Shown: piece by piece, positions 55,897 through 64,000 of the stretch
Position numbering within the stretch: the stretch's first letter is position 1
Layout: every line of letters begins with the position of its first letter
NCBI RefSeq assembly: GCF_014202765.1
Contig: NZ_JACHHN010000002.1
Coordinates: 62,001 to 126,000 of the forward strand
From: Silvimonas terrae
Lineage (GTDB): Bacteria > Pseudomonadota > Gammaproteobacteria > Burkholderiales > Chitinibacteraceae
Reading direction: 5' to 3'
Length of the DNA: 64,000 nt
Position numbers and translations under genes: made by a program
The notes under the pieces: model-generated
Told to the model about the DNA's origin: nothing
Seen by the model: only the letters and a program-made list of their open reading frames with translations
Databases searched by the model: none

Positions 55897-58722
55897 ATGA
55901 AACGAGAGCTGGAACAGCTAGCATTGAATTCCCATTTGTTCGGCGGCAATGCCCCCTTTGTGGAGGACTTGTACGAACAATATCTGGAAGACCCCAACCT
56001 GGTGGACCCGGGCTGGCGTACTTACTTCGACAAACTCCAGCAATTGCCTGGGGCAACGGCCCGCGATATTCCGCGCGCGCCCATTGAAGAATCTTTCCGC
56101 CAGTTGGCCCGCCAGCCGCGCGCCATGGCTGTGCACGCTTCGGTGGCCGAAGATTCCGTCTCGCGCAAGCAGGTGGAAGTATTGCGCATGATGCAGGCCT
56201 ATCGCCTGCTGGGCAGCCGCAATGCCACGCTGGACCCGCTGTGCCGCATGGACACAGATTACGTCGAAGAACTCGACCCCAAATTCTACGGTTTCACCGA
56301 AGCCGATATGGCGCTGACGTTTGGCACCAATATCAAATCGATGGAACGTGCCACGCTCTCTGAAGTCATTGCCTTTGCCAAGCAGACCTACTGCGGCAAC
56401 GTAGGCCTTGAGTTCATGCACATGACCAATTCCGAAGCCCGCAAGTGGGTGCTGGAATACTTTGAAGAGCGTCGCTCCACGCCGTCTTTTGCCAAAGAGC
56501 AAAAGCTGCGCATTCTCAAGCAGGTGACTGCGGCCGAAACACTGGAACAATACCTGCACAAGAAATACGTCGGCCAGAAGCGTTTCTCGCTGGAAGGCGG
56601 CGATTCCATGATCCCGGCGATGGACTATCTGGTGCAGATGGCCGGTGAGCAGGGCATTCAGGAAATGGTGATCGGCATGGCCCACCGTGGCCGCCTGAAC
56701 ATGCTGGTCAACATTCTGGGTAAGCAACCGCGTGATCTGTTCAGCGAGTTCGAAGGTCGCCCGACCACCGAACTGCCGTCCGGTGACGTGAAGTACCACA
56801 ATGGTTTCTCGGCCGATATCCCGACACCGGGCGGCCCGATTCACCTGAGCCTCGCCTTCAACCCGTCGCATCTGGAAATTGTTAACCCGGTGGTAGAGGG
56901 TTCGGTGCGTGCGCGTCAACAACGTCGCCAGGACCGCACGGGCGACCAGGTGTTGCCGGTGCTGATCCACGGTGACTCGGCCTTTATTGGTCTGGGCACC
57001 AACCAGGGTACATTCAACCTGTCGCACACCCGTGGCTATGGCACGGGCGGTACGGTGCATCTGGTGGTCAATAACCAGATCGGTTTTACCACGTCCGACA
57101 CCCGGGATACCCGCTCCACGCTGTACTGTACCGACATCGCCAAGATGGTCGAAGCGCCGATCTTCCACGTGAACGGGGATGATCCGGAGGCCGTGTGTTT
57201 TGTGGTGCACGCCGCCATGGAATACCGCCGCGTCTTCAAGAAAGATGTGGTGGTCGATATCGTCTGTTTCCGCAAGCACGGCCATAACGAGGCAGATGAT
57301 CCGTACCTCACCCAGCCGATGATGTACAAGCGCATTGCCGCTCACCCCGGTGTACGCCAGAAGTACGCGGACAAGCTGATCGCCGAAGGGGTGGTACAGG
57401 CAGAACAGACCGAGGCGCTGATTGCCGCCTACCGCGCTGCGCTGGACAAGGGCGAGCACGTTGAGCAGACCTCGCTGACTGATTACAAGCGCTCTTACGC
57501 CATCGACTTCAGCCGCTACATGGGGACGCACTGGCGTCATCCGGTGGTGACTTCGGTGCCGCAAGCCGACCTGGCACGCCTGACCGAAAAATTCACCACC
57601 GTGCCGGAAGGTTTCAAGCTGCACCGCACGGTTGAAAAGGTGGTGGCCGATCGACGCGAGATGGCCGCCGGCAACCTGAATGTGGACTTTGGTATGGCCG
57701 AGCATCTGGCCTATGCCACGCTGTTGACCGAAGGCTACGCCGTGCGCATCTCCGGCGAAGACTCGGGGCGTGGTACGTTCAACCACCGCCATGCGGTGTT
57801 CCACGACCAGAATCGTGAGCGTTGGGACCAGGGCGTGTATGTGCCGCTGCAAAACCTGTCGGATAACCAGGCGCACTTTGCGGTCATCGACTCCATCCTG
57901 AACGAAGAAGCCGTGCTGGCCTTTGAATATGGTTACGCATCGTCCGCCCCGGATGAACTCGTGATCTGGGAAGCGCAGTTTGGTGACTTCTGCAACGGCG
58001 CGCAGGTGGTGATTGACCAGTTCATCGCCTCGGGCGAAACCAAGTGGGGTCGCCTGTGTGGTCTGACCATGTTGCTGCCGCATGGCTACGATGGTGCTGG
58101 CCCGGAACACTCCTCCGCGCGTGTTGAGCGTTACCTGCAACTGTGCGCCGAGCACAACATCCAGGTGGTGCAGCCGACCGAAGCCAGCCAGGTCTTCCAC
58201 ATGCTGCGCCGTCAGATGGTGCGTCCGGTTCGCAAGCCCCTGATCGTGATCATGAGCAAGCGCCTGTTGAAGGCCAAGAACGCCGCCAGCCCGATCGAAC
58301 TGTTCACCAATGGCGAGTTCCGCAACGTGATTGGGGATACCGCCAGCCTTGACGCCAAAAAGGTCAAGCGCGTGGTGGTGTGTGCAGGTCAAGTGTATTA
58401 CGACCTGGATAACGCTCGCCGTGAACGCGAGATCAAGGACATTGCCATTGTCCGCGTTGAGCAGTTGTACCCGTTCCCGACCGAAGAATTGCAGGCAGAA
58501 ATGGAGAAGTATCCCAATGCCCGCGAACTGGTCTGGGTCCAGGAAGAACCGCGCAACCAGGGCGCGTGGCACCAGATCCGCCACCGCCTGGAAAGTGTGA
58601 CGACGCCGAAACAGACGCTGCGCTATGCCGGTCGCCCGTCGTCCGCCTCGCCGGCCGTGGGCTATATGAGCAAGCACACCGCGCAGCTTAAGGCCTTCCT
58701 GGACGACGCACTGACCCTTTAA
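55897..58722 (+). CDS. sucA: 2-oxoglutarate dehydrogenase E1 component
   Basis: A 941-residue thiamine-diphosphate-dependent decarboxylase, the first enzyme of the 2-oxoglutarate dehydrogenase complex. The N-terminal E1 peptide (LFGGNAPFVEDLYEQYLEDP, residues 14-33) is present. GMAHRGRLNML, AFNPSHLEIVNPVVEG, VVNNQIGFTTSD and HVNGDDPEAV mark the cofactor region; GEDSGRGTFNHRHAVFHDQ lies in the second half. The length is normal. sucB follows. Confidence 0.97.
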   Translation: MKRELEQLALNSHLFGGNAPFVEDLYEQYLEDPNLVDPGWRTYFDKLQQLPGATARDIPRAPIEESFRQLARQPRAMAVHASVAEDSVSRKQVEVLRMMQAYRLLGSRNATLDPLCRMDTDYVEELDPKFYGFTEADMALTFGTNIKSMERATLSEVIAFAKQTYCGNVGLEFMHMTNSEARKWVLEYFEERRSTPSFAKEQKLRILKQVTAAETLEQYLHKKYVGQKRFSLEGGDSMIPAMDYLVQMAGEQGIQEMVIGMAHRGRLNMLVNILGKQPRDLFSEFEGRPTTELPSGDVKYHNGFSADIPTPGGPIHLSLAFNPSHLEIVNPVVEGSVRARQQRRQDRTGDQVLPVLIHGDSAFIGLGTNQGTFNLSHTRGYGTGGTVHLVVNNQIGFTTSDTRDTRSTLYCTDIAKMVEAPIFHVNGDDPEAVCFVVHAAMEYRRVFKKDVVVDIVCFRKHGHNEADDPYLTQPMMYKRIAAHPGVRQKYADKLIAEGVVQAEQTEALIAAYRAALDKGEHVEQTSLTDYKRSYAIDFSRYMGTHWRHPVVTSVPQADLARLTEKFTTVPEGFKLHRTVEKVVADRREMAAGNLNVDFGMAEHLAYATLLTEGYAVRISGEDSGRGTFNHRHAVFHDQNRERWDQGVYVPLQNLSDNQAHFAVIDSILNEEAVLAFEYGYASSAPDELVIWEAQFGDFCNGAQVVIDQFIASGETKWGRLCGLTMLLPHGYDGAGPEHSSARVERYLQLCAEHNIQVVQPTEASQVFHMLRRQMVRPVRKPLIVIMSKRLLKAKNAASPIELFTNGEFRNVIGDTASLDAKKVKRVVVCAGQVYYDLDNARREREIKDIAIVRVEQLYPFPTEELQAEMEKYPNARELVWVQEEPRNQGAWHQIRHRLESVTTPKQTLRYAGRPSSASPAVGYMSKHTAQLKAFLDDALTL

Positions 58723-58731
58723 TCATTCCAT

Positions 58732-58760
58732 ACGCGGCAGGCACACAAGGCCTGCCGCGT
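58732..58760 (+). other. GC-rich hairpin between sucA and sucB
   Basis: ACGCGGCAGGC (58732-58742) pairs perfectly with GCCTGCCGCGT (58750-58760). CTTGTTAC follows, so termination would be partial at best. Confidence 0.65.
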
Positions 58761-58802
58761 CTTGTTACACCGACGAACAAGAATCAATTGGAGAAGTAAC
58801 TC

Positions 58803-60056
58803 ATGATCATTGAAATCAAAGTCCCGCAGTTGCCGGAATCTGTTGCTGAAGCCACCTTGCTGCAATGGAAGAAAAAAGAAGGCGAGGCGGTTGCCCGTGA
58901 CGAAACGCTGATCGACCTAGAAACCGACAAGGTTGTGCTGGAAATCCCGGCCCCGCAAGCGGGTGTGCTGGTGTCCATCGTCAAGCATGAAGGCGATAAC
59001 GTGGGCAGCAATGAAATCATTGCCACCATTGATACGGATGCCAAGGTCGCGGGCGCCGCCCCGGCCGCCGCTGCCGCGCCCGCAGCGCAAGTGACCGAAG
59101 ACAAGAAACGCGTCGCCGAAGCCGCGCAAGCGCACGGTGTCGAAGCCTCCGCCGTTGGTTTTGGCACCGCCGTGATGCCGGCTGCCAAAAAGCTGGCCGC
59201 TGATGCCGGCGTGGATGCCAGTCAGGTGGCCGGTTCCGGCCGTGGCGGCCGCGTGCTGAAAGAAGACGTACAAGCCGCCATTGCCTCTGGCAGCAACAAG
59301 CCCGCAGCGGCAACGCCAGCCCCGGCTGCGCCCGCTTATGTATTGCCGCAGGGTGATCGCCAGGAACAACGCGTCGCCATGAGCCGACTGCGCCAGCGCG
59401 TCGCAGAGCGTTTGCTGCAATCGCAACAAACCAACGCCATCCTCACCACCTTCAATGAAGTGAATATGAAGCCGGTGATGGATTTGCGTAACAAGTACAA
59501 AGACCGTTTCGAGAAAGAACACGGCATCAAGCTCGGCTTCATGGGTTTCTTTGTGAAGGCAGCCGTCCACGCGCTCAAAAAATACCCGATCGTGAATGCC
59601 TCGGTCGACGGTAACGAAATTGTCTACCACGGCTACTACGATATCGGCGTGGCCGTGGGTAGCCCGCGCGGCCTGGTCGTGCCGATCATCCGCAATGCGG
59701 ACCAACTGAGCCTGGCCGACATCGAAAAGACCATCGCTGACTTTGGCAAGCGCGCCCAGGAAGGCAAGCTGACCGTGGAAGAACTCACCGGCGGCACGTA
59801 CACCATCTCTAACGGCGGCACCTTTGGTTCCATGATGTCGACCCCGATCATCAACCCGCCGCAATCCGCGATCCTGGGCATGCATGCCACCAAGGAACGC
59901 GCTGTGGTCGAGGATGGCCAGGTTGTCGTGCGCCCGATGATGTATCTGGCCCAGTCCTACGATCACCGCATTATTGATGGTCGCGAAGCCGTGCTGAGCC
60001 TCGTGGCGATCAAGGAAGCGATTGAAGATCCGGCCCGTCTGATCCTGGATATCTGA
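58803..60056 (+). CDS. sucB: Dihydrolipoyllysine succinyltransferase (E2)
   Basis: A 417-residue core of the 2-oxoglutarate dehydrogenase complex. The lipoyl domain has the lipoylated lysine in [13 protein letters not shown] (about residue 43). An Ala/Pro linker leads to the E1/E3-binding domain ([20 protein letters not shown]) and then the catalytic domain with the histidine in [13 protein letters not shown]. There is one lipoyl domain, as usual for SucB. A repeat hairpin follows the stop. Confidence 0.97.
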   Translation: MIIEIKVPQLPESVAEATLLQWKKKEGEAVARDETLIDLETDKVVLEIPAPQAGVLVSIVKHEGDNVGSNEIIATIDTDAKVAGAAPAAAAAPAAQVTEDKKRVAEAAQAHGVEASAVGFGTAVMPAAKKLAADAGVDASQVAGSGRGGRVLKEDVQAAIASGSNKPAAATPAPAAPAYVLPQGDRQEQRVAMSRLRQRVAERLLQSQQTNAILTTFNEVNMKPVMDLRNKYKDRFEKEHGIKLGFMGFFVKAAVHALKKYPIVNASVDGNEIVYHGYYDIGVAVGSPRGLVVPIIRNADQLSLADIEKTIADFGKRAQEGKLTVEELTGGTYTISNGGTFGSMMSTPIINPPQSAILGMHATKERAVVEDGQVVVRPMMYLAQSYDHRIIDGREAVLSLVAIKEAIEDPARLILDI

Positions 60057-60061
60057 TTGAT

Positions 60062-60170
60062 GTGAGGCGTGAGGGGTGAGGAGAGAGGTGTAAAACCTTA
60101 CCCACTCAGGCCAACAGATTTGCATCGGTGTGCGGGGGTTACACCTCACCCCTCACACCTCACTCCTCAC
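60062..60170. repeat. Heptameric GTGAGGN hairpin element between sucB and lpdA
   Basis: Left arm GTGAGGCGTGAGGGGTGAGG, then AGAGAGGTGTAA. The right arm's reverse complement reads GTGAGGAGTGAGGTGTGAGG, then GGTGAGGTGTAA. Each arm has several heptamers, and the arms pair over about 32 bp around a central loop of about 45 bases. The element fills the spacer and ends 9 bp before the lpdA start. Confidence 0.85.
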
Positions 60171-60179
60171 GGTATACAA

Positions 60180-61613
60180 ATGGCACAACAATTTGACGTA
60201 CTGGTCATTGGCGGTGGCCCCGGTGGTTACGTGGCTGCTATCCGCGCTGCGCAACTCGGTTTCAAAACGGCCTGCGTAGACGAATTCAAGAACGCTGAAG
60301 GCAAGCAAAGCCTGGGCGGCACCTGCCTGAACGTGGGTTGTATCCCGTCCAAGGCGCTGCTGGAGTCGTCGGAAAACTGGGAACGCGTGAATCACAAGTT
60401 CGCCGCCCACGGTATTACGGTGTCCGGCGCGAAGTTTGATGTTTCCAAAATGCTGGAGCGCAAGGAAGGGATTGTCGCCAAGCTCACCGGTGGCATTGGT
60501 TTCCTGTTCAAGAAGAACAAGGTCACCAGCCTGTTTGGCCACGGCAAGCTCGTCAGCCGCAACGGCGACAAGTGGCAGGTTGAGGTCAATGAATCCGGCA
60601 AGAGCGAGGTGGTTGAAGCCACTCATGTCATCATCGCCACGGGTTCTGTGCCGCGTCAGTTGCCGGGTCTGCCGGTGGACAACAAGGTCGTGCTCGATAA
60701 CGTCGGTGCACTGTCGATTCCGGATGTCCCCAAGCGACTGGGCGTGATTGGTGCTGGCGTGATTGGCCTGGAAATGGGTTCGGTCTGGAAGCGTCTTGGT
60801 GCGGACGTCACCATTCTGGAAGCCGCGCCAGGCTTTTTGACTGCGGCTGATGAAGCTGTTGCTCGTGAAGCCCAGAAGATTTTCATCAAGGAACTGGGCC
60901 TGAAGATCAGTACCGGCGTGAAGATCACCGGCACCAAAGCGGCTGCCAAGTCCGTCAAGGTGGAATACACCGACAACGAAGGCAAGGAACACACCGATAC
61001 CTTCGACAAACTGATTGTGTCGATTGGCCGGGTACCCAATACCTGGAACCTGGCCGAGCAAGCTGTTGGCCTGCCGCTGGATGCCCGTGGCTTTATTGAG
61101 GTAGATGACGAATGCCGCACCAAGCTGCCTAACCTGTGGGCAGTGGGTGATGTGGTGCGTGGCCCGATGCTGGCACACAAAGCGTCGGAAGAGGGCGTGG
61201 CTGTGGCTGAACGCATTGCCGGCCAGCACCCGCATATCGACTTCAACACTGTGCCGTGGGTGATCTACACCAGCCCGGAAATGGCCTGGGTGGGCAAGAC
61301 CGAGCAACAACTGAAAGCCGAAGGCGTCGAGTACCGCAAGGGCCAGTTCCCGTTTGGCCCCAACGGCCGTGCGCTGGGTCTGGGTGAAACCGCCGGCTTT
61401 GTAAAAATGCTGGCCGACGCCAAAACGGACCGCATCCTGGGCGTGCATATCATTGGCCCGTTTGCCTCGGAACTGATTACCGAAGCCGTGGTCGCCATGG
61501 AATTCAATGCTTCTTCTGAAGACCTGGCCCGCATTGTTCACGCGCACCCGTCGCTCTCTGAAGCCGTGCACGAAGCGGCCCTGGGCGTCGACAAGCGCGG
61601 TTTGCATTCTTGA
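60180..61613 (+). CDS. lpdA: Dihydrolipoyl dehydrogenase (E3)
   Basis: A 477-residue flavoprotein that reoxidises dihydrolipoamide in the 2-oxoglutarate dehydrogenase complex. The FAD motif is [20 protein letters not shown], the redox disulfide [16 protein letters not shown], the NAD motif [16 protein letters not shown], and the C-terminal catalytic His-Glu region is [15 protein letters not shown]. The ATG at 60180 gives the conserved start; the longer frame lies within the repeat element. Confidence 0.97.
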   Translation: MAQQFDVLVIGGGPGGYVAAIRAAQLGFKTACVDEFKNAEGKQSLGGTCLNVGCIPSKALLESSENWERVNHKFAAHGITVSGAKFDVSKMLERKEGIVAKLTGGIGFLFKKNKVTSLFGHGKLVSRNGDKWQVEVNESGKSEVVEATHVIIATGSVPRQLPGLPVDNKVVLDNVGALSIPDVPKRLGVIGAGVIGLEMGSVWKRLGADVTILEAAPGFLTAADEAVAREAQKIFIKELGLKISTGVKITGTKAAAKSVKVEYTDNEGKEHTDTFDKLIVSIGRVPNTWNLAEQAVGLPLDARGFIEVDDECRTKLPNLWAVGDVVRGPMLAHKASEEGVAVAERIAGQHPHIDFNTVPWVIYTSPEMAWVGKTEQQLKAEGVEYRKGQFPFGPNGRALGLGETAGFVKMLADAKTDRILGVHIIGPFASELITEAVVAMEFNASSEDLARIVHAHPSLSEAVHEAALGVDKRGLHS

Positions 61614-61619
61614 TCGCGT

Positions 61620-61700
61620 GTGAGGTGAGAGGCGTGAGGAGTGAGGGGAAAACCCACGCTTCCCGCTGTTCCACCTCACACCTTACCCCTCACTCCTCAC
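61620..61700. repeat. Heptameric GTGAGGN hairpin element between lpdA and sucC
   Basis: Left arm GTGAGGTGAGAGGCGTGAGG then AGTGAGGGG; right arm CCACCTCACACCTTACCCCT then CACTCCTCAC. It is a shorter member with a central loop of about 20 bases, ending just before AGGGAAA upstream of the sucC start. Confidence 0.85.
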
Positions 61701-61712
61701 AGGGAAACCCTT

Positions 61713-62882
61713 ATGAATCTGCATGAATACCAGGCCAAGGAATTGCTGGCCAAATACGGTCTGCCGGTACAACGCGGCATTCTGGCCAACAGCGGCGAAG
61801 AAGCCGCAGCGGCTTATGACAAGCTCGGTGGCAAGTTTGCCGTGGTCAAGGCCCAGGTTCACGCCGGTGGCCGTGGCAAGGCGGGTGGTGTGAAAGTGGT
61901 CAAGAGCCGGGAAGAAGCGGCGGCCGAAGCAACCCGCCTGATCGGCACCAATCTCGTGACCTATCAGACTGACGCAGCGGGCCAGCCAGTGCATAGCGTA
62001 CTGGTGTGTGAAGACATGTACCCGGTGCAGCGCGAACTGTATCTGGGCGCTGTGGTGGACCGCGGTTCGCAACGCGTGGTGTTCATGGTTTCCACCGAAG
62101 GCGGCGTGGAAATCGAGAAGGTCGCGGAAGAAACCCCGGAAAAGATCATCAAGATTGAAGTGAACCCGCTGACCGGCATGCAGCCGTTCCAGGCACGTGA
62201 CGCTGCGTTCGCACTGGGCCTGGCTGGCGCACAGGTCAAGGCATTCGAAAAACTGATGCTGGGTGCCTATCAAGCCTTTGTTGAAAACGACTTCGCCCTG
62301 TTTGAAGTGAACCCGCTGGCCCTGCGTGAAAACGGCGAACTGGCCTGCGTGGACGGCAAGATCAACCTGGACTCCAACGCATTGTTCCGTCACCCGGACC
62401 TCTTGGCCCAGCGCGACAAGTCGCAAGAGAACGAGCGTGAAGTGAAGGCCTCCGAGTTCGAACTGAACTACGTGGCACTGGAAGGCAATATCGGTTGCAT
62501 GGTAAACGGCGCGGGTCTGGCCATGGCGACCATGGACATCATCAAGCTCAAGGGCGGTCAGCCGGCCAACTTCCTGGATGTGGGCGGTGGCGCGACCAAA
62601 GAGCGCGTGATCGAAGCCTTCAAGCTGATCCTGGCCGACACCTCGGTCAAGGGCGTGCTGATCAATATCTTCGGCGGCATCGTCCGCTGCGACATGATCG
62701 CTGAAGCCATTATCGCCGCCGTGAAGGAAGTGAACGTGACCGTGCCGGTCGTGGTTCGTCTGGAAGGCAACAATGCAGAGCTGGGCGCAAAGATTCTGGA
62801 TGAATCCGGTCTGAAGCTGACCTCCGCCCAGGGCCTGAACGACGCGGCAGAGAAGATCGTCGCGGCTGTCGCCGCGCTGTGA
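61713..62882 (+). CDS. sucC: Succinyl-CoA synthetase, beta subunit
   Basis: A 389-residue subunit with the ATP-grasp nucleotide-binding domain and the succinate site. Conserved parts are [47 protein letters not shown] and [20 protein letters not shown], then [13 protein letters not shown]. The ATG at 61713 is used; the upstream frame runs through the repeat element. Its stop codon itself lies in the next repeat. Confidence 0.97.
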   Translation: MNLHEYQAKELLAKYGLPVQRGILANSGEEAAAAYDKLGGKFAVVKAQVHAGGRGKAGGVKVVKSREEAAAEATRLIGTNLVTYQTDAAGQPVHSVLVCEDMYPVQRELYLGAVVDRGSQRVVFMVSTEGGVEIEKVAEETPEKIIKIEVNPLTGMQPFQARDAAFALGLAGAQVKAFEKLMLGAYQAFVENDFALFEVNPLALRENGELACVDGKINLDSNALFRHPDLLAQRDKSQENEREVKASEFELNYVALEGNIGCMVNGAGLAMATMDIIKLKGGQPANFLDVGGGATKERVIEAFKLILADTSVKGVLINIFGGIVRCDMIAEAIIAAVKEVNVTVPVVVRLEGNNAELGAKILDESGLKLTSAQGLNDAAEKIVAAVAAL

Positions 62883-63010
62883 GGGGTGAGGCGTGAGGAG
62901 TGAGGGGTAACCCGCTGCTCACGCGCATCTTTTATCTTGAGACAGTTATGCAGGTAGCAGTGGTGCAGGTTTTGGGGGTTACACCTCACCCCTCACCCCT
63001 CACACCTCAC
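62879..63010. repeat. Heptameric GTGAGGN hairpin element between sucC and sucD
   Basis: GTGAGGGGTGAGGCGTGAGG then AGTGAGGGGTAA starts in the last sucC codons; TTACACCTCACCCCTCACCC then CTCACACCTCAC ends 11 bp before the sucD start. The arms can pair over 30 bp or more. The central loop is about 60 bases. Confidence 0.85.
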
Positions 63011-63021
63011 AAGGAAAAGCA

Positions 63022-63909
63022 ATGAGCGTTCTTGTAAACAAAGATACGAAAGTGCTGGTGCAGGGTTTCACCGGCAAGAATGGTACTTTCCACGCTGAAC
63101 AAGCGTTGAAGGTTGGCACCAAGGTGGTTGGCGGTGTAACCCCGGGCAAGGGCGGTGCCGAGCACCTGGGCCTGCCGGTGTTCAACACCATGAAAGACGC
63201 TGTACGCCAGACCCAGGCCGATGCCTCGGTGATCTACGTACCGGCAGCCTTTGCCAAGGATTCCATCCTGGAAGCCCTTGATAGCGGCGTGAAGCTGATT
63301 GTGTGTATCACGGAAGGCGTGCCGACGCTGGATATGCTGTACGTGAAGAAGGCTGTGGACGAAGCCGGCGTACGCCTGATCGGCCCCAACTGCCCTGGCG
63401 TGATTACCCCGGGCGAGTGCAAGATCGGCATTATGCCGTGGCACATCCACAACCCGGGTCGCATCGGTATTGTGAGCCGTTCCGGCACACTGACCTATGA
63501 AGCCGTAGCGCAAACCACTGCGCTGGGTCTGGGTCAGTCCACATGTATCGGTATCGGTGGCGACCCGATCCCGGGGACCAGCCACATTGATGCCCTCAAG
63601 CTGTTCCAGGACGATCCGGATACCGACGCGATCATCATGATTGGTGAAATTGGCGGTTCGGCTGAAGAAGAAGCGGCCGAGTTTGCCCGCCAATATGTGA
63701 CCAAACCAGTGGTGGGTTACATTGCCGGTGTGACTGCCCCCAAGGGCAAGCGCATGGGCCACGCTGGCGCCATTATTTCTGGCGGCAAGGGCACGGCAGA
63801 AGAAAAGTTCAAGGCGTTCGAGAAGGCCGGCATTGCGTACACCCGCAGCCCGGCTGAAATCGGCAAGACCATGCACGAACTGTTGAAGTCCAAAGGCATG
63901 ATCAAGTAA
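63022..63909 (+). CDS. sucD: Succinyl-CoA synthetase, alpha subunit
   Basis: A 295-residue subunit with the CoA-binding Rossmann domain and the phosphorylated histidine. Conserved features are [47 protein letters not shown] and [17 protein letters not shown] with the phosphohistidine. AAGGA precedes the ATG. It ends the sdh-glt-suc block and is followed by a terminator. Confidence 0.97.
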   Translation: MSVLVNKDTKVLVQGFTGKNGTFHAEQALKVGTKVVGGVTPGKGGAEHLGLPVFNTMKDAVRQTQADASVIYVPAAFAKDSILEALDSGVKLIVCITEGVPTLDMLYVKKAVDEAGVRLIGPNCPGVITPGECKIGIMPWHIHNPGRIGIVSRSGTLTYEAVAQTTALGLGQSTCIGIGGDPIPGTSHIDALKLFQDDPDTDAIIMIGEIGGSAEEEAAEFARQYVTKPVVGYIAGVTAPKGKRMGHAGAIISGGKGTAEEKFKAFEKAGIAYTRSPAEIGKTMHELLKSKGMIK

Positions 63910-63939
63910 GCATTGCTTGCGATTGATTGCCGTTGGAAA

Positions 63940-63970
63940 CAAAAAAGCCCGCGTTTGCGGGCTTTTTTGT
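63940..63970 (+). terminator. Rho-independent terminator after sucD
   Basis: GCCCGC (63947-63952) and GCGGGC (63957-63962) form a stem around GTTT, extended by A-T pairs of the flanking A-run and TTTTTT run. Confidence 0.92.
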
Positions 63971-64000
63971 TGCTGCAGACAAGGTCACTTGCCTGAGGCG

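Noticed and set aside
55918-58677. 919-residue open frame on the minus strand across sucA
   Set aside because: It is an antisense shadow of a well-conserved gene in GC-rich DNA. Its composition (His/Arg/Val rich) and lack of motifs do not support a protein. The same holds for long antisense frames over nagE, lpdA, sdhA and gltA.

Overview
The window is about 64 kb of ordinary, GC-rich, densely coding chromosome from a betaproteobacterium. The best fit is Neisseriales (Chromobacteriaceae/Chitinibacteraceae-like). This is inferred from the order lepA-lepB-rnc-era-recO-pdxJ, the rib-nusB-thiL-pgpA operon, the GntR-sdhCDAB-sdhE-gltA-sucAB-lpdA-sucCD block divergent from mdh, and a fused GlcNAc-type PTS permease. 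I saw no tRNA, rRNA, CRISPR array, prophage or complete insertion sequence.

Layout. 1-2.9 kb: envelope-stress genes (3' end of rseB, rseC, a DegQ/MucD protease) and a small glutaredoxin-like protein. 3-9.8 kb: translation GTPase, signal peptidase, RNase III, Era, RecO and PdxJ. 9.9-12.1 kb: a SpoIIAA-like protein and a large protein of unknown function with a PilZ-like C-terminus. 12.1-14.6 kb (minus strand): esterase, mog, HAD phosphatase, darP. 14.7-16.7 kb: pmbA and a DNA glycosylase gene with an apparent 3' frameshift. 16.7-21.7 kb: regulators (MarR, LysR, Lrp) interleaved with an aminotransferase and a DMT exporter. 22-27 kb: a complete branched-chain amino-acid ABC transporter (livJHMGF) behind a structured leader. 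27-34.8 kb: DMT exporter, an exported lysozyme-like/caspase-like pair (minus strand), tyrosine phosphatase, GDT1-type transporter, purine permease and two purine phosphoribosyltransferases.

34.8-35.9 kb is a gene-free repeat mosaic: an inverted repeat of about 130 bp per arm, two short tandem repeats and two smaller dispersed repeats. 35.9-43.4 kb: glyA, then nrdR-ribD-(zinc ribbon)-ribE-ribB-ribH-nusB-thiL-pgpA. 43.5-45.6 kb (minus): dapA-bamC. 46.3-48.3 kb: PTS permease. 48.4-63.9 kb: the TCA-cycle region, with mdh divergent from a GntR regulator that carries a perfect palindrome upstream, followed by succinate dehydrogenase, citrate synthase, the 2-oxoglutarate dehydrogenase complex and succinyl-CoA synthetase.

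Most notable non-coding signals: (i) a family of heptameric GTGAGGN tandem repeats arranged as long hairpins between sucB/lpdA, lpdA/sucC, sucC/sucD and livJ/livH; (ii) paired GTCAA-N5-TTGAC operators between the MarR gene and the aminotransferase; (iii) three consecutive hairpins, the last terminator-like, in the livJ leader; (iv) a sigma70-like promoter followed by a terminator-like hairpin ahead of lepA. The least-explained coding unit is the exported lysozyme-like plus caspase-like gene pair.
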